Shown one piece after another: positions 21,041 to 31,801 of a stretch of DNA of 64,000 bases. Below the pieces are notes generated by a model, which made no database searches, was not told where the DNA came from, and saw only the letters and a program-made list of their open reading frames with translations. Made by a program: the position numbers and the translations under genes. This DNA comes from Sepiola atlantica. Lineage: Eukaryota; Mollusca; Cephalopoda; Sepiida; Sepiolidae. The first letter of the stretch is position 1; every line of letters starts with the position of its first letter. The stretch spans positions 82,355,714-82,419,713 of the forward strand of contig OY744517.1 in assembly GCA_963556195.1 (NCBI GenBank), read 5' to 3'.

Positions 21041-21797
21041 CCAATTGGGTATAGTTGATGCAAGAAAATAATGTTTTGGATCAATTGGGTATAGTTGATG
21101 CGAGAAAATATTTTGGATTAATTGGGTATAGTTGATGCGAGAAAATGTTTTGGATAAATTGGGTATAGTTGATGCGAGAAAATAATGTTTTGGATCAATT
21201 GGATATAGTTGATGCGAGAAAATAATGTTTTGGATCAATTGGGTATAGTTGATGCGAGAAAATAATGTTTTGGATCAATTGGGTATAGTTGATGCGAGAA
21301 AATAATTTTTTGGATCAATTAGATATAGTTGATGCGAGAAAATAATGTTTTGGATCAATTGGGTATAGCTGATGCGAGAAAATAATGTTTTGGATCAATT
21401 GGATATAGTTGATGTGAGAAAATGTTTTGGATAAATTGGGTATAGTTGATGCGAGAAAATAATGTTTTGGATCAATTGGGTATAGTTGATGCGAGAAAAT
21501 AATGTTTTGGATCAATTGGGTATAGTTGATGCGAGAAAATAATGTTTTGGATCAATTGGGTATAGCTGATGCGAGAAAATAATGTTTTGGATCAATTAGA
21601 TATAGTTGATGCGAGAAAATAATGTTTTGGATCAATTGGGTATAGTTGATGCGAGAAAATAATGTTTTGGATCAATTGGGTATAGTTGATGCGAGAAAAT
21701 AATATTTTGGATCAATTGGGTATAGTTGATGCGAGAAAATAATGTTTTGGATCAATTGGGTATAGTTGATGCGAGAAAATAATGTTTTGGATCAATT
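21041..21797. repeat. 40-bp minisatellite, about 19 units
   Basis: Unit: GGGTATAGTTGATGCGAGAA then AATAATGTTTTGGATCAATT. Most units are 40 bp. Three or four are shorter by about 4-5 bp, having lost AATA or TG in the middle. Small changes (GGATATAG, AGATATAG, TATAGCTG) mark sub-lineages. On the minus strand it gives repeated SHQLYPIDP-like peptides, the remains of the LINE frame, with a 120-bp reading period. There are no spacers. Confidence 0.95.
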
Positions 21798-21999
21798 CTT
21801 CTGTTTGACAATGAGCAACATGACCAAACCACTGAAGACATTGCTTCAACAATGGAGAGGAAAATGGTCACAGATTCGGCAATGACGCAGACTGGTTATT
21901 GACACTATCAACGTGATGATGTAGCAGTCTGAAATAGGACCTATTTCTTATGCGTCCACTGTGGGCAAGTTGGTCTTAAACTAACCAATCGGCTCACAG

Positions 22000-22360
22000 G
22001 GCGTATTGATTTCCGCTAGTCCCTTGCGGACTATTTGCACCCCTGTTGAACGGATCATCAGAGACCCTGGCCGTCAACCTAGAAGGAACTCTTCTTCACC
22101 TCTCTCCTACCCCCTCATCCACTGGATTTCCAAGCACCGCTCTCCGGGCAGTAAAAGAACTTGGTTTCCTTCCACCGGACACCAGTCCTACCTTTTTCTA
22201 TGCTATACCCCAACGGTATAGGATCCCCAATAAAGATTTGTTTAATGTTAAAAGAAGCGTTGAGTTTTGCCTCGTATGACTACCGTCTACCGTGCTTATA
22301 CTTATAGTGAGGCTACGACTACTAGCCTTAGCTATTATAATGGCAGTGCAGAATTGTTGT
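22000..22360. other. Insert within the LINE, unidentified
   Basis: GC-richer sequence with CCCTTGCGGACTATTTGCAC, CTCATCCACTGGATTTCC and GCCTCGTATGACTACCG words. It interrupts the LINE order and contains frames without recognisable domains. It may be another retroelement, but I could not find its target duplication. Confidence 0.35.
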
Positions 22361-22530
22361 CAAATACTTCAAACTTCTGTTGGTCGGCAACCCTCATCGG
22401 ACAGATTTCGGAGTCGTAGAGGAGGATGGTCTGGACAGTCACCCGGTAGATATACTCTTTAGTGACCAACTTTCTCTAATACCCTTGAGCAAAGCATGAA
22501 TCCATCTCTCCTCATCCTAGTGATAAGCAA

Positions 22531-23794
22531 AATAGAATAGCAGACTAGATTCAAACGTCGGTAGAGCAATTAATCTAGGAAAAGGGTAATCCTTTGGACG
22601 GTCTTTGATTTCTCCTTGTCATTGGACTTCAGAAATTTTAAATCAGAAGTGTGGTTAGAGATTGCACAATTATGGTGTCACAATAGACTCATTCAAACAC
22701 CCTTTCAGAAGGTATCCATTGTCTCTTGAGACAGATTAACTGACTCGTCTACTAGTCTGATAAAAAGACAACAAAAATTTTTTAAAAACATCAAAATAAG
22801 TCATGAGTTTTTATGTACCCAATGTCAAATTATTTACAAATTTAAATATTTAATATTACAATATCGATTGGAATTTAGCAAAATCATTGAATGTTGGCAA
22901 CATCTACATGCTTAGAATGTGTAAATAGCTTTTCGTTTTGCAGGTATAACTGAAAAAAAAAATATCAGATTTTGACATGTCAAATTATTAACGGTGACTC
23001 CCTCAAATGTCAACAAATATGAGACGTCTAAGTGATTTGATTGCTATAAAAAAAAATAAAAAAAAAATCAGTTATATCTGGCTTAGCTAAAGACAAAACA
23101 AAATTGTTGAAAATTGTATTTATAGTTTTACTGTAAATCATTTGCATGATTCAATTGCAATCTTACAATTCATAGTTACCGAATTCAGAATTATCCTACC
23201 TTGTAAAAAAAAAAAAAAATATCACTGAATTTTCCGAACACCAAATTTTAAGATTATAAAAAAAAATTAAAAAGCTTACCAGTTTAATATTTAGATGAGG
23301 AGGAAAGGTAAACTCATTATGTACGTTTGATGTAAATTAACCCCCAGGTGGTATGAGGTGGCATTCTCTTATGTAGGTGGTCAATTTATGTTAAACTAAC
23401 AGCAAACTGGACCCATCCAATGACCCTGCTAAAAAGTAAACAAGTTTTCTAAAAAGTTTCGTATAATCTTAAAATTTATTGCTGAATCGAGTGTATAGAG
23501 AGGAAGGAAAAAAAGTGTCTACCCATGTAAAATTCACACCCTAACCATTTCAGAATTACCAGGGGCAAGTGCTTTTATTTTAGTTATATTTAGCATAATT
23601 TCACTTAGTTATGAATATACGATTACATTTTCATTCAGTTTTCCGTCCCTTTTTCTTTTTTTTTTGCAATATTTTCATTTTTATAATAAGTTACTTACTG
23701 GTCTATTTAAAAAAAAAAAAATATTTACTAAAAATGGTTCTGGTTGACTATGTTCAATTGTTTACGAAAAAATTCAAATAGCATTTTGTCAAAT
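22531..23794. other. No gene; AT-rich spacer
   Basis: Poly-A tracts near 23047 and 23205, otherwise unstructured. A short GGTGG-rich stretch is at 23345-23385. Confidence 0.45.
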
Positions 23795-24111
23795 TACGAT
23801 GAACTACTGCAAATCGGATTTGTTTGAAAAGAGAAATAAATTATTAGTTGCTTCACTATTTTCAATCAATTACAGAGAAAATAGTTAGAAAGATCTACTC
23901 ATGTAATGTATGCACCCCCCCCCCCCACCACCACAAGTGTATTTTTACTTCTGCTAAAATACATGCACACATTACACAGGTTTTTATGGTAATCTGAAAA
24001 AACACTAAAATAAAAAAAATTAGAATAAAAACTAACTATTTATTTATTTAAAACGAATCAGAATCTGTAATTGTATCGGAACCAGAAAAAATAGAGGAAT
24101 CATCCAATCAC
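23795..24111 (+). mobile_element. Second copy of the 207-2717 hAT family (right end)
   Basis: It matches 2390-2717 word for word in order and ends with GGAATCATCCAATCACTA, the mirrored TIR. It contains a C-run of about 14 at 23913. I see no matching left end in the window, so the copy is probably truncated. Confidence 0.6.
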
Positions 24112-24117
24112 TAATTA

Positions 24118-24490
24118 TTATTGATGGAATATCGATTAGTCCATTGAGAGTTCCGAACAGAGTAAAAAAGATAGATGCCTATATTAGCTCTTGAAGGAGC
24201 ACTTTGGGTGAAAAGAGAGAAAATCTCACTGTTTTCATGCAAGATAATGCTTTCCACACACATACCAAGGAATACTACAGAATATCTTGAAACTGGCTGA
24301 TGAAGTGGCCTGCTTGTTCACTCGATTTGAATCCTATTAAGAACTTGAAAGTATAGGTTTATTGAGATGCCAATTTCATTTCAAAAATACATTATGGGAG
24401 TTAATTTTAGATGCTGCATGTCATTACTCCTGAACAGATTCAAACTTCAACAAGTTTGATGGATAAGCAGCTCATGGCATTTCTAATAAA
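24118..24490 (+). pseudogene. Tc1/mariner transposase C-terminal remnant
   Basis: Cut-and-paste transposase of the DDE family. Plus-strand fragments read ISISPLRVPNRVKKIDAYI (24128-24190), then FMQDNAFHTHTKEYY, the QDNA..H block with the second catalytic Asp, and WPACSLDLNPIKNLK (24306-24350). The last is the usual WPxxSPDLNPIENLW block, with the Glu of PIEN replaced by Lys. Stops and frameshifts separate the blocks and the N-terminal DNA-binding half is absent. It begins directly after the hAT copy's end. Confidence 0.85.
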
Positions 24491-24704
24491 GGATCCTACA
24501 CTAATTAATAATTACTGAATTAAAATTTTACAATTGCTCATTACTGACCAATTATGTACATATTGTTATTAGATTCATGTACATGAGATATTTGAATTAA
24601 AAAAATTTAAACACAAATTCCTTGATTAGAGTTTTCCCTTCTACCTCGCTATCAAAGTGATATGGTGGTTTTGCAATTAAATAAAAAGGTGGTGTCATAT
24701 CCAT

Positions 24705-25173
24705 ACTAATAATAGTGGTGGGACGTAATGGGTGAAAATTTAAGATTCATGCAAGTAGTATTTTTTTGTGTTCATTTATACATAAATAACACTAAACAAT
24801 CAAACATTTTGAAAATTTTGCAAAATTCAGGTCAATAGTTTTTGGCTATTTTACATTCATGAAAACCCTTTCACAGCCTGAAAATGGTCCTAAATTAAAG
24901 TACTATATCAGATTTAACCATCTATATCCATTCATAGCTTTTGAGGATGTTTTAGGACCTGCAATGTCGCATGAAACCACTTTTTCACCGAAAAATGATG
25001 GATTTTGAGTCCCGTGGAGCCCTAACGGCTATTTTTGGCCTGCACCTTCTTAATTTTGCAAAATTTTCAAAATATTTGATTGTTTAGTGTTATTTATGTA
25101 TAAATGAACACAAAAAAATACTACTCGCATGAATCTTAAATTTTCACCTATTACGTCCCACCCCTACTAATAA
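24705..25173. mobile_element. hAT-like MITE, 453 bp, with 8-bp TSD
   Basis: ACTAATAA flanks the element at 24705-24712 and 25166-25173. The left end reads TAGTGGTGGGACGTAATGGG and the reverse complement of the right end reads AGGGGTGGGACGTAATAGGT. The inverted arms extend about 110 bp (GTGTTCATTTATACATAAAT, then AACACTAAACAATCAAA, with the mirror image on the right). No frame is present. Confidence 0.75.
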
Positions 25174-26369
25174 ATGAAATAACCTGGATTTTATACAAAT
25201 TGTTCTGATATGTATGACAGTAAAACAAACAAAATAATTAAATGCATATATTTGGAAATATGGAAAAATAATACAACCTCGTTAATTTAGCACCGGGGTG
25301 TATATCATAGGTTATACTCAAATCGGAAGAACAGCGATGAAGCACATATATACGGAAGCAAGTGTATTCACTTATCGAGGCAGCAGCAATATAGTAAAGC
25401 ATCAAGCCATGCAATCAGTACAATTGTATTTATACAAATGTTCTTCCCATTTTATTTAAAATCATTAAAAAGAAATATGTTTAGAGAGCAAATAAACATG
25501 CTTTTTTTACACCAGACACCATAAAAACTCACGGTACAGTTTGCTTACTACACCTGTAAACGTCATATTCCGCATTAGAAGATTAGTTTAAAATATTAAA
25601 CTATCAAAATAATGAAGCAAAATTTGTTCAGCCTTCAAATTTATTTGAGCAATTTGTTATAGTTACAATAAAGTTTTATGCTATTTTATATTATAAAATA
25701 AAAACTATGAATAAAGAATTACAAAAAATAAAAAGGCAGTTTTTAGTCTTCTTTACTGGTATTATGAAAGAAAATTAAATCATTGAATTTTAAAGACTGC
25801 TAATATCATAAAGTACAATCAGAGGTAAGAACTGGAGTTTTTACAGGAGACTGGTCAGAATTTTAAAACAAGTTTTATTTTTTTTTTTTTTAAATTTTAT
25901 TTTTTATTATTTTTATTAGACGACTTCCCACCTCAGAATAGGAAAAAAATTGATTCATAAAAACGAAGCCATATAAAAGGCTTACAAATCTAACCGAATA
26001 ATTTCATAATTTCCAATGCTGAAAATAATTAAACCATCTTAAAAATTTAGTACCTTATCTGATATTGCAAAGAACTAAGAAAAATCATATTACAAATTTC
26101 TAGAAAAAAATAAATAGAGAGAATTGCTATTTATATTTGCAATCAGAAGTGATTACTTTTGACAAGTGCTGGTCCTTTGATTTGATTTATGACTGTTTGG
26201 ATTGGTGAATCAAATAACTCAAGAAACTAACTTAAATTTCCATGTAAGTGTGTTAACTAAGCTTAGCCTAGTAGATGGTCAAAAGATCATAGAGTGAGGA
26301 TGCAAAGCTTTAACTCACTAGTGTACTAGTAGTCTACAGCCGATTTTACCCTACTATTGTCCAAGGTAT
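25174..26369. other. No gene; AT-rich spacer
   Basis: T-runs near 25877-25891. No coding or repeat signal that I can match elsewhere in the window. Confidence 0.45.
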
Positions 26370-26700
26370 TTAATTCCCTCCCACCACAGGAATATCTGAC
26401 ACAAGGTCGAAAAGCGGGGGAAGAGTCAAGCCAGCACCCCTAAAGAAAGAAAACTCTGGCCTAGCAAAAATAGCCTGGGCAGCCCCGTCAGCATTCCCTG
26501 GTCAGGGCGCCTCAGACAGTAAGCGATAAAATTACTCCACCCCAAAGAGGGGAGGCAAGGCCTGGGAGAGTGCACCTCCTAGGACAACCCAGGACAGTGT
26601 ACCATAGCCCGGCAGATAAAAGGCCACTGAAATGGCCCAGTTCCTGCCGGACTATTGTCCAATGGCAAGAACTTTCAGTTGTTCAAACTGAAACTAATCG
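26370..26700 (-). mobile_element. SINE copy 6: shared body, non-U2 head
   Basis: The minus strand has the family body (GGGCTGCCCAGGC, GGGAATGCTGACGG, CCTTGCCTCCCCTCTTTGG, CTTACTGTCTGAGGCGCCC) but no U2 head. In its place 26609-26650 forms a nested hairpin: CCGGCAG pairs with CTGCCGG, and inside it GGCCA pairs with TGGCC. Copy 8 has a related head. The tail is also different, ending GGGAGGGAATTAAATACC. Confidence 0.75.
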
Positions 26701-27284
26701 AACTCGCACAACAATGTTCGGATAGGATGATACTCTCACTGCTATAACATTCTGCTGAACAAGCTGCCTAAATACAACTCCAAAAAAGTTCCCTTACGAT
26801 ATGAATTTCTTTAATTATAAAAAGCATATTACAAAAAGCAGGTAAAAAAAATTAAAACTCAATATAAAGCAGAGGCAATAAAGATAAAATACAAAAAAAT
26901 TCCAGTTGAACAAGAAATCAGTCATGCATATATAATTTTAAAAAAAAAAAAGAAGCAATCCAATAAGGTATACCTGATTCCTCAATCCACTGATAGCAAA
27001 AGATAAAAGAAAAACAATCAGCCTATCATTCAAATTATACATATTACTTTTTTTTTTACATATGAAAACGTCTGTACACCTGAGAATAAAGGAAGAATAA
27101 CAAATCATGACAATATGTCAACTGAGCACTGAATAAATTACATTTTCAGTGGGGGAAAAAAAAAGAAAAGACCTGCAGATATCATGGAACACGAGACATC
27201 TGTCAATGTATTGCATAACAGATAATCTTATAAAATCCTTCGTCATCTGAAAATCTGAAACATTGGTATATGAAGATACACATT
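26701..27284. other. No gene seen
   Basis: AT-rich, with an A-run near 26938-26952. No motif. Confidence 0.45.
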
Positions 27285-27375
27285 TTGGTACTGTTATAGA
27301 TGATGCGCCTGATTTCCGTGACTTTGTGTCGACAACAATCGGGCAGGTCGCAGAAGCGCCCGAGTGCTGACAGAA
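27285..27375 (-). repeat. Inverted partner of 27800-27893
   Basis: The minus strand reads CGACCTGCCCGATTGTTGTC, then AAGTCACGGAAATCAGGCGC and ATCATCTATAACAGTACC. This matches the plus strand at 27800-27893 (GACCTGCCCGATCGTTGCCG, GTCACGGAAATCAGGCGAGT). The spacer holds a C-run of about 20 at 27427 and a partial repeat of TCTATGTATTTT..CTTATATTATCG at 27464 and 27758. Confidence 0.65.
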
Positions 27376-27799
27376 TAATATCATTTTTTCTTTCTTTCAT
27401 CTTATAAAAACATTGGGTAAATTTTACCCCCCCCCCCCCCCCCCCAAAAAAAAACAGATTTTAATCTATGTATTTTTTCTTTGAATTTATTTGTCTTATA
27501 TTATCGTCCGCCAGTCTTCCAGTCAGAGTTTGGCAGTTTGAATGCAGGGCTTGGCTATCGCTAAGAATGGGAGCCCTAACCCATTTTTCTTTCTTTGTTT
27601 TATGTTAGCAAGAAAAAACTACAAAAACAGCGAAACAAATGAAAAAGAAAACATTAACACCCCCCACCAAATTTTTTTTTCTTTCTACACATTTGATTGA
27701 AAATAGTTCATTTGACCCCCCCCCCCTCCCCTACAGTTTGTTCGGTTTTTATCTTTTTATCTATGTATTTTATTCGTCTTATATTATCGCCTTAACTCT

Positions 27800-27893
27800 T
27801 GGCGTTTTCGCCTCGGCAACTCTGACGATTCCACGACCTGCCCGATCGTTGCCGACGTCACGGAAATCAGGCGAGTCATCTATAACAACACCC
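27800..27893 (+). repeat. Inverted partner of 27285-27375
   Basis: See the partner entry. This copy is followed by AACACCCAAATTTCAACTGG. It is GC-rich compared with its surroundings. Confidence 0.65.
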
Positions 27894-29929
27894 AAATTTC
27901 AACTGGTTGGTTTCACCCCCACCCTTAGCCATTTTAACTAGAAACAACTCAATAAAAAGCATCTAATTAAAGAGTATATGTAAAATGTATATGTGGAATC
28001 TTCCATAAGAAAAAGAAATTAAAGTTAAAGAATGAATAAATATTTTTCAAATCTTCTAACATATAAAGCTATCTTGTGAGATTTTAATAGTTGAAGCTAA
28101 ATAGCATTTAAGCTGACATATCAAACTTTGATTCTGACCAGCCAATACTATTTGTTATTGTTGTATCATTTTATTGACAGTATAACATACTTTGCTACAG
28201 TTTATTAAAAAAATATGTAGTCCTGCCCAGACAACTGGTAATATGGAAATATTTTTTTCAATTTTGACAGAAAATTGATAAATCAAGGGGAATAACCGTC
28301 TCCCTTACAACTAAAATTTTATTTCTTTTTCTGCATAAGTTTTAAAAAATGTGAAAACAAATAAAAATTATGCACTAAAATAAATTCACTGCATCCCGTG
28401 CAATACAAGGTAGGTACAGTTAGTAAATCGACCACAACTACGGTTAAGAAAAGAATTATAAAAAAAATTTTTTTTTTTTAAATTGAAGCTTTAAAATATT
28501 CATTAAAAAATGACTAGCCAAGCTATCTAAAAACAAAAAAAAAAAAAAAAAAAATGAAAGATACTATAAATATAATGTCTGTTCGGTGATGTAATTGAAA
28601 ACAAAGCCCTAACAAAATTAAAGAACATTTCCAATGTAAAATGTTACGAGTTCAATGGTGGCATTAATTTTGTAATATGAAGGTTTACAATAATATCGTG
28701 GAATCCATGTTTGTGTCGGACATCGATAAACAGCAAAAAACTGATACACAACTAGAAACAGTCCAGAAAATTTCGGGGAAAAAAAACTAGAAGAAATTTG
28801 AATCAAACGGAGGATTGACATTGTTAGACGTACTGAAATAGAACAACATTGCACAAACAGAGCTAGAAATATAGAAAACTATTGCATGAAACCAAGGGAA
28901 CTGAAACTGCCGGACAAGAATTTTTATTTTTTAAAAATTTTTATTCATTTATTTTGTTAATCCCATTATCTGACGTCTCTCCTCCTCAAAAAAACGTAGT
29001 GGCACAAACATTACTTCATACCACACAAAATGGTCATGAATCGTAAAGGTTCGGTTTGATTTTACAGCATATCAACCCTTTTATTTAATGCCGAATCCAG
29101 TCATTTTGGCAAAAGTTTTATCTTCAGACAGCCTGATCTGGTAGCACCAGCATAAATAGTGAAGGATGATGAAAAGAGAGGAGAGAGAGAGAAACCATCC
29201 AGACCTCCACTCGAAGGGCAGGGAGAGTACTGGAATCGTGAGAAAACTCAAATTTCTGAAAAAAAAAAAATCAACAGCTGATATCAGCAAGAAGTCAATG
29301 ATAAACGGATATTGCAAGAATGCAAAGTGATTTGCAATGGTGATCAAAAGAAGTGAAGATTACAGGAAATCTGGAGAGACTTGTCATTCAGACTCCAGGG
29401 AACACCACCGTATTTGCCAGTGAGCAATCACTGGTAATGACTTGTGTGAGAACTCCGAGGAAGTAAATAAATGAATTTTGCGCATTTAAAATTCGAATTA
29501 CCTTAAGTATGAGCAAGCAAAAATGGCATAGGATTTGCTAAAAAAATTTAAGCCTTTTATGCTATTTTTTTCAAATTATGGAATTGTTCACATGTGCACC
29601 AATACGAGACAAAAGGATGTGGCTCATATCGTAACGGCTTTTTGGGGGGGACATTCATTAAGACACTATGAAGTATCTCTGGACCAAAAATGGTAAAAAG
29701 TTCTTGTTTTATTCATGTTTATTGAAAATTATGTCTTTTTCTGAGGGTTCAGAAATACCCTATCGGGGGGGAAACAACTAGTTTGGGTATGTGAGATGAT
29801 GTAAAACAGTCTCACAGTGATCAAATATTTACAATAAAAGCGGACGTCACAACGAAAACCAGCATACGCCAACATTATCTACATGTTATTTTCTTTATGC
29901 CACTAAAATGCAGAAATCGTTTTTTCATA
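27894..29929. other. No supported gene
   Basis: AT-rich with A/T runs at 28460-28475 and 28535-28553. At about 29055-29110 there is a short match to the TCAACC..TTTAATGCCGAA tail repeat. The small minus-strand frames at 28618-28854 and 29081-29347 are hydrophobic and unrecognised. Confidence 0.4.
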
Positions 29930-31485
29930 CTCCTCATCAGTTATCTTGCATGTTCTTCCTGTATATGTTGTTGGGGAGACAAAGAATTTTCTTGATTGGA
30001 ACAAACCATGTATCATCAATTTGCGGCCAATTGAATGTCTTGCGTGGTCCATGAGGGTGCAAGAACTAGACGGTTACATCACCTTCCTTTGCATTTATTT
30101 CATTCACAATGCCAATCCATCAGAAAGAATTATAAACACGTGACATATTGCATTAGTGAAATGTTAGAGATCTCAAGAATTGCTGGCAAGTTAAAATCAT
30201 GGATGTCGGTATATGGTTCATCCTTGCTGAACAGCTTATAACCAACGTTCGATGTTGACAACGGGACAAAAATAGTGGTTGCTTCTGGTTCCTGGTATGG
30301 TGTCTCCCCTGGCAAATCTTGCCTCAAGAGACCTTCTCACCTCCTCCATAGCTTCCATACTAATATCAAAGAAGTTGATTGCAGACTTCTAGCATGGCTT
30401 TATAATCCAGGATTTGATTGTTCAGAGGATGTTGAAGCAACCGTTTAGCCATATGTCGTTTTATTAAACCACAGATTCCATCGCAAGGGGATTTTCTGTG
30501 GCTTGTAACAAAGAAAACCAATTCCACCTCAATCTGAAAGTCCTGTTTATGCAGACATAAACTTGTAAAGTTTTTATAATTTTTATATTGATCCATCACA
30601 GCAATCACTGAAGTAAGTCATTTTATTGACATGGGGCAATAATGCACACATGTAGGGAACCGCCATTGTCTGGGTTTGATACATGAATGCAGTGTCATGG
30701 TTGTTGTCATTAGAAATAAAATAATGAAATAATGAAAGATACTTCAGTGTTCCATTGGAATTTCAGTAGTACAGCACTACAGAGTGAAGGGCACAATATT
30801 CCTTGCTCCAATAAAAACTTTGGATTTCGTCTTGTATAAGAAATTCAGTTTTCTGCAAAGTCTCCAAGGACAAGAACCTCATACGAACAAAGATTCTCTT
30901 TCTCTTTATTCAAGTATCTAGTTTGACATTTTGCTATATACAGTGTCTTATAAGATTGTCGATTGTGTTAATCAACGAATCTTTGTATTCTTAATACGTT
31001 GTTGTACGGGTACTTAATGTTACACAACTAACCGTGCCACATTAACTAAAATGAAATTCATCATCTGGATCCACATCAACCAGTTCTTCATCCAAGAACT
31101 TCTTCAATGATTCTCTGCCAGGACATGACTCATAATGGTGCATCATGCATTCCTTTGTTGGAAGAATCACAAACTAGTTTTGAAATCAAATCCTTGTAAG
31201 TGACGTCCCAATCAATGGCATCTATAAGAAGTTTTGCATTCGCATGTATGCTATTCACATAAACAGAATGGGTACCCGTAGACCTAGTCAAAATACACCA
31301 CTTTGGATGCAACTGAGAAAAATTGGAAAACCACACCTTGATATTGGGATACTTCTGTTTAAAAGCAGCAGACAATTCATGTAAGTTACATAGTGTCAAA
31401 AGCTTTTGTTTGTGAACACCCTTTGCAACACAAACAGTTCTTTTTGCCTGGTATTTGACGACTATATTCATCAGTTTCATACATG
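29930..31485 (-). pseudogene. Decayed gene of a repeat-associated protein family
   Basis: Read on the minus strand, blocks in different frames follow one order: KQKYPNIKVWFSNFSQLHPKWC, split here as KQKYPNIKVWF and SQLHPKWC (about 31310-31360), STGTHSVYV, MMHHYESCPG (about 31100-31140), ISNDNNHDTAFMYQ, NKMTYFSD (about 30600-30640), QYKNYKNFTSLC, SHRKSPCDGICGLIKRHMAK (about 30440-30500), then IFVPLSTSNVGYK, and near 30060 LHPHGPR. From memory, this order matches a protein family found in many copies in invertebrate genomes, probably transposon-derived. At least four frameshifts or stops. The N-terminal side is cut by the repeat at 31520. Confidence 0.7.
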
Positions 31486-31519
31486 TGTATTACCAGTTCT
31501 GTCTTTGGGGAGAGTTTTT

Positions 31520-31801
31520 TTTTCCTGGGGTCAGCAACACTCAATATGTGTAGCAATTAGTTCCAAGTTATTACCACCTTTCATAAAAGCGGCTTTTTTT
31601 GGTCATTTTGGGTTATTTTGCCACCCCCCCAGGGGGGGGGGGTAATAACAAATCCGAGAATGCTACTTTTCGTCTCATATGTAGTTATAAAGCTTCATGC
31701 AAAATTTCAAAAAAAATCTAATGAGTGGTTAGGGAGAGTTTTGGCGAACAAACAGAATAGGGTAAATTCTAAAGTTTCAAATCAAAAGTCGGGGGACCAA
31801 T
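31520..31801 (+). mobile_element. GGTCCCCC element, copy C (truncated)
   Basis: It starts inside the element (GGGGTCAGCAACACTCA, the GGTCAGCGATACT word of copy A). It passes a C7-A-G11 near-palindrome at 31624-31642, GCTTCATGCAAAATTTCA, and ends GTCGGGGGACCAATAA. Compared with copy A it lacks the left half of the 3' hairpin. Confidence 0.7.

Larger units (their letters stand above)
20816..22530 (-). mobile_element. LINE 3' region containing an expanded minisatellite
   Basis: Fragments on the minus strand follow the C-terminal order of a non-LTR polymerase. YRVTVQTILLYDSEICPMRV then ADQQKFEVFDN are at about 22375-22480. After a stretch at about 22000-22360 that does not match, PLLKQCLQWFGHVAHC and QTEELI are at 21800-21860. 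Then comes the 40-bp array, and the frame resumes with RVGEQLK at about 21020-21040. Family knowledge places a GGQLKTW-like word directly after the WFGH..ELI segment, so the array sits inside the LINE coding sequence. Multiple stops; dead copy. Confidence 0.65.

Noticed and set aside
21041..21797. CRISPR array or repetitive gene encoding SHQLYPIDP repeats
   Set aside because: No spacers. The 40-bp unit changes frame each time, and the frames lie inside a dead LINE.
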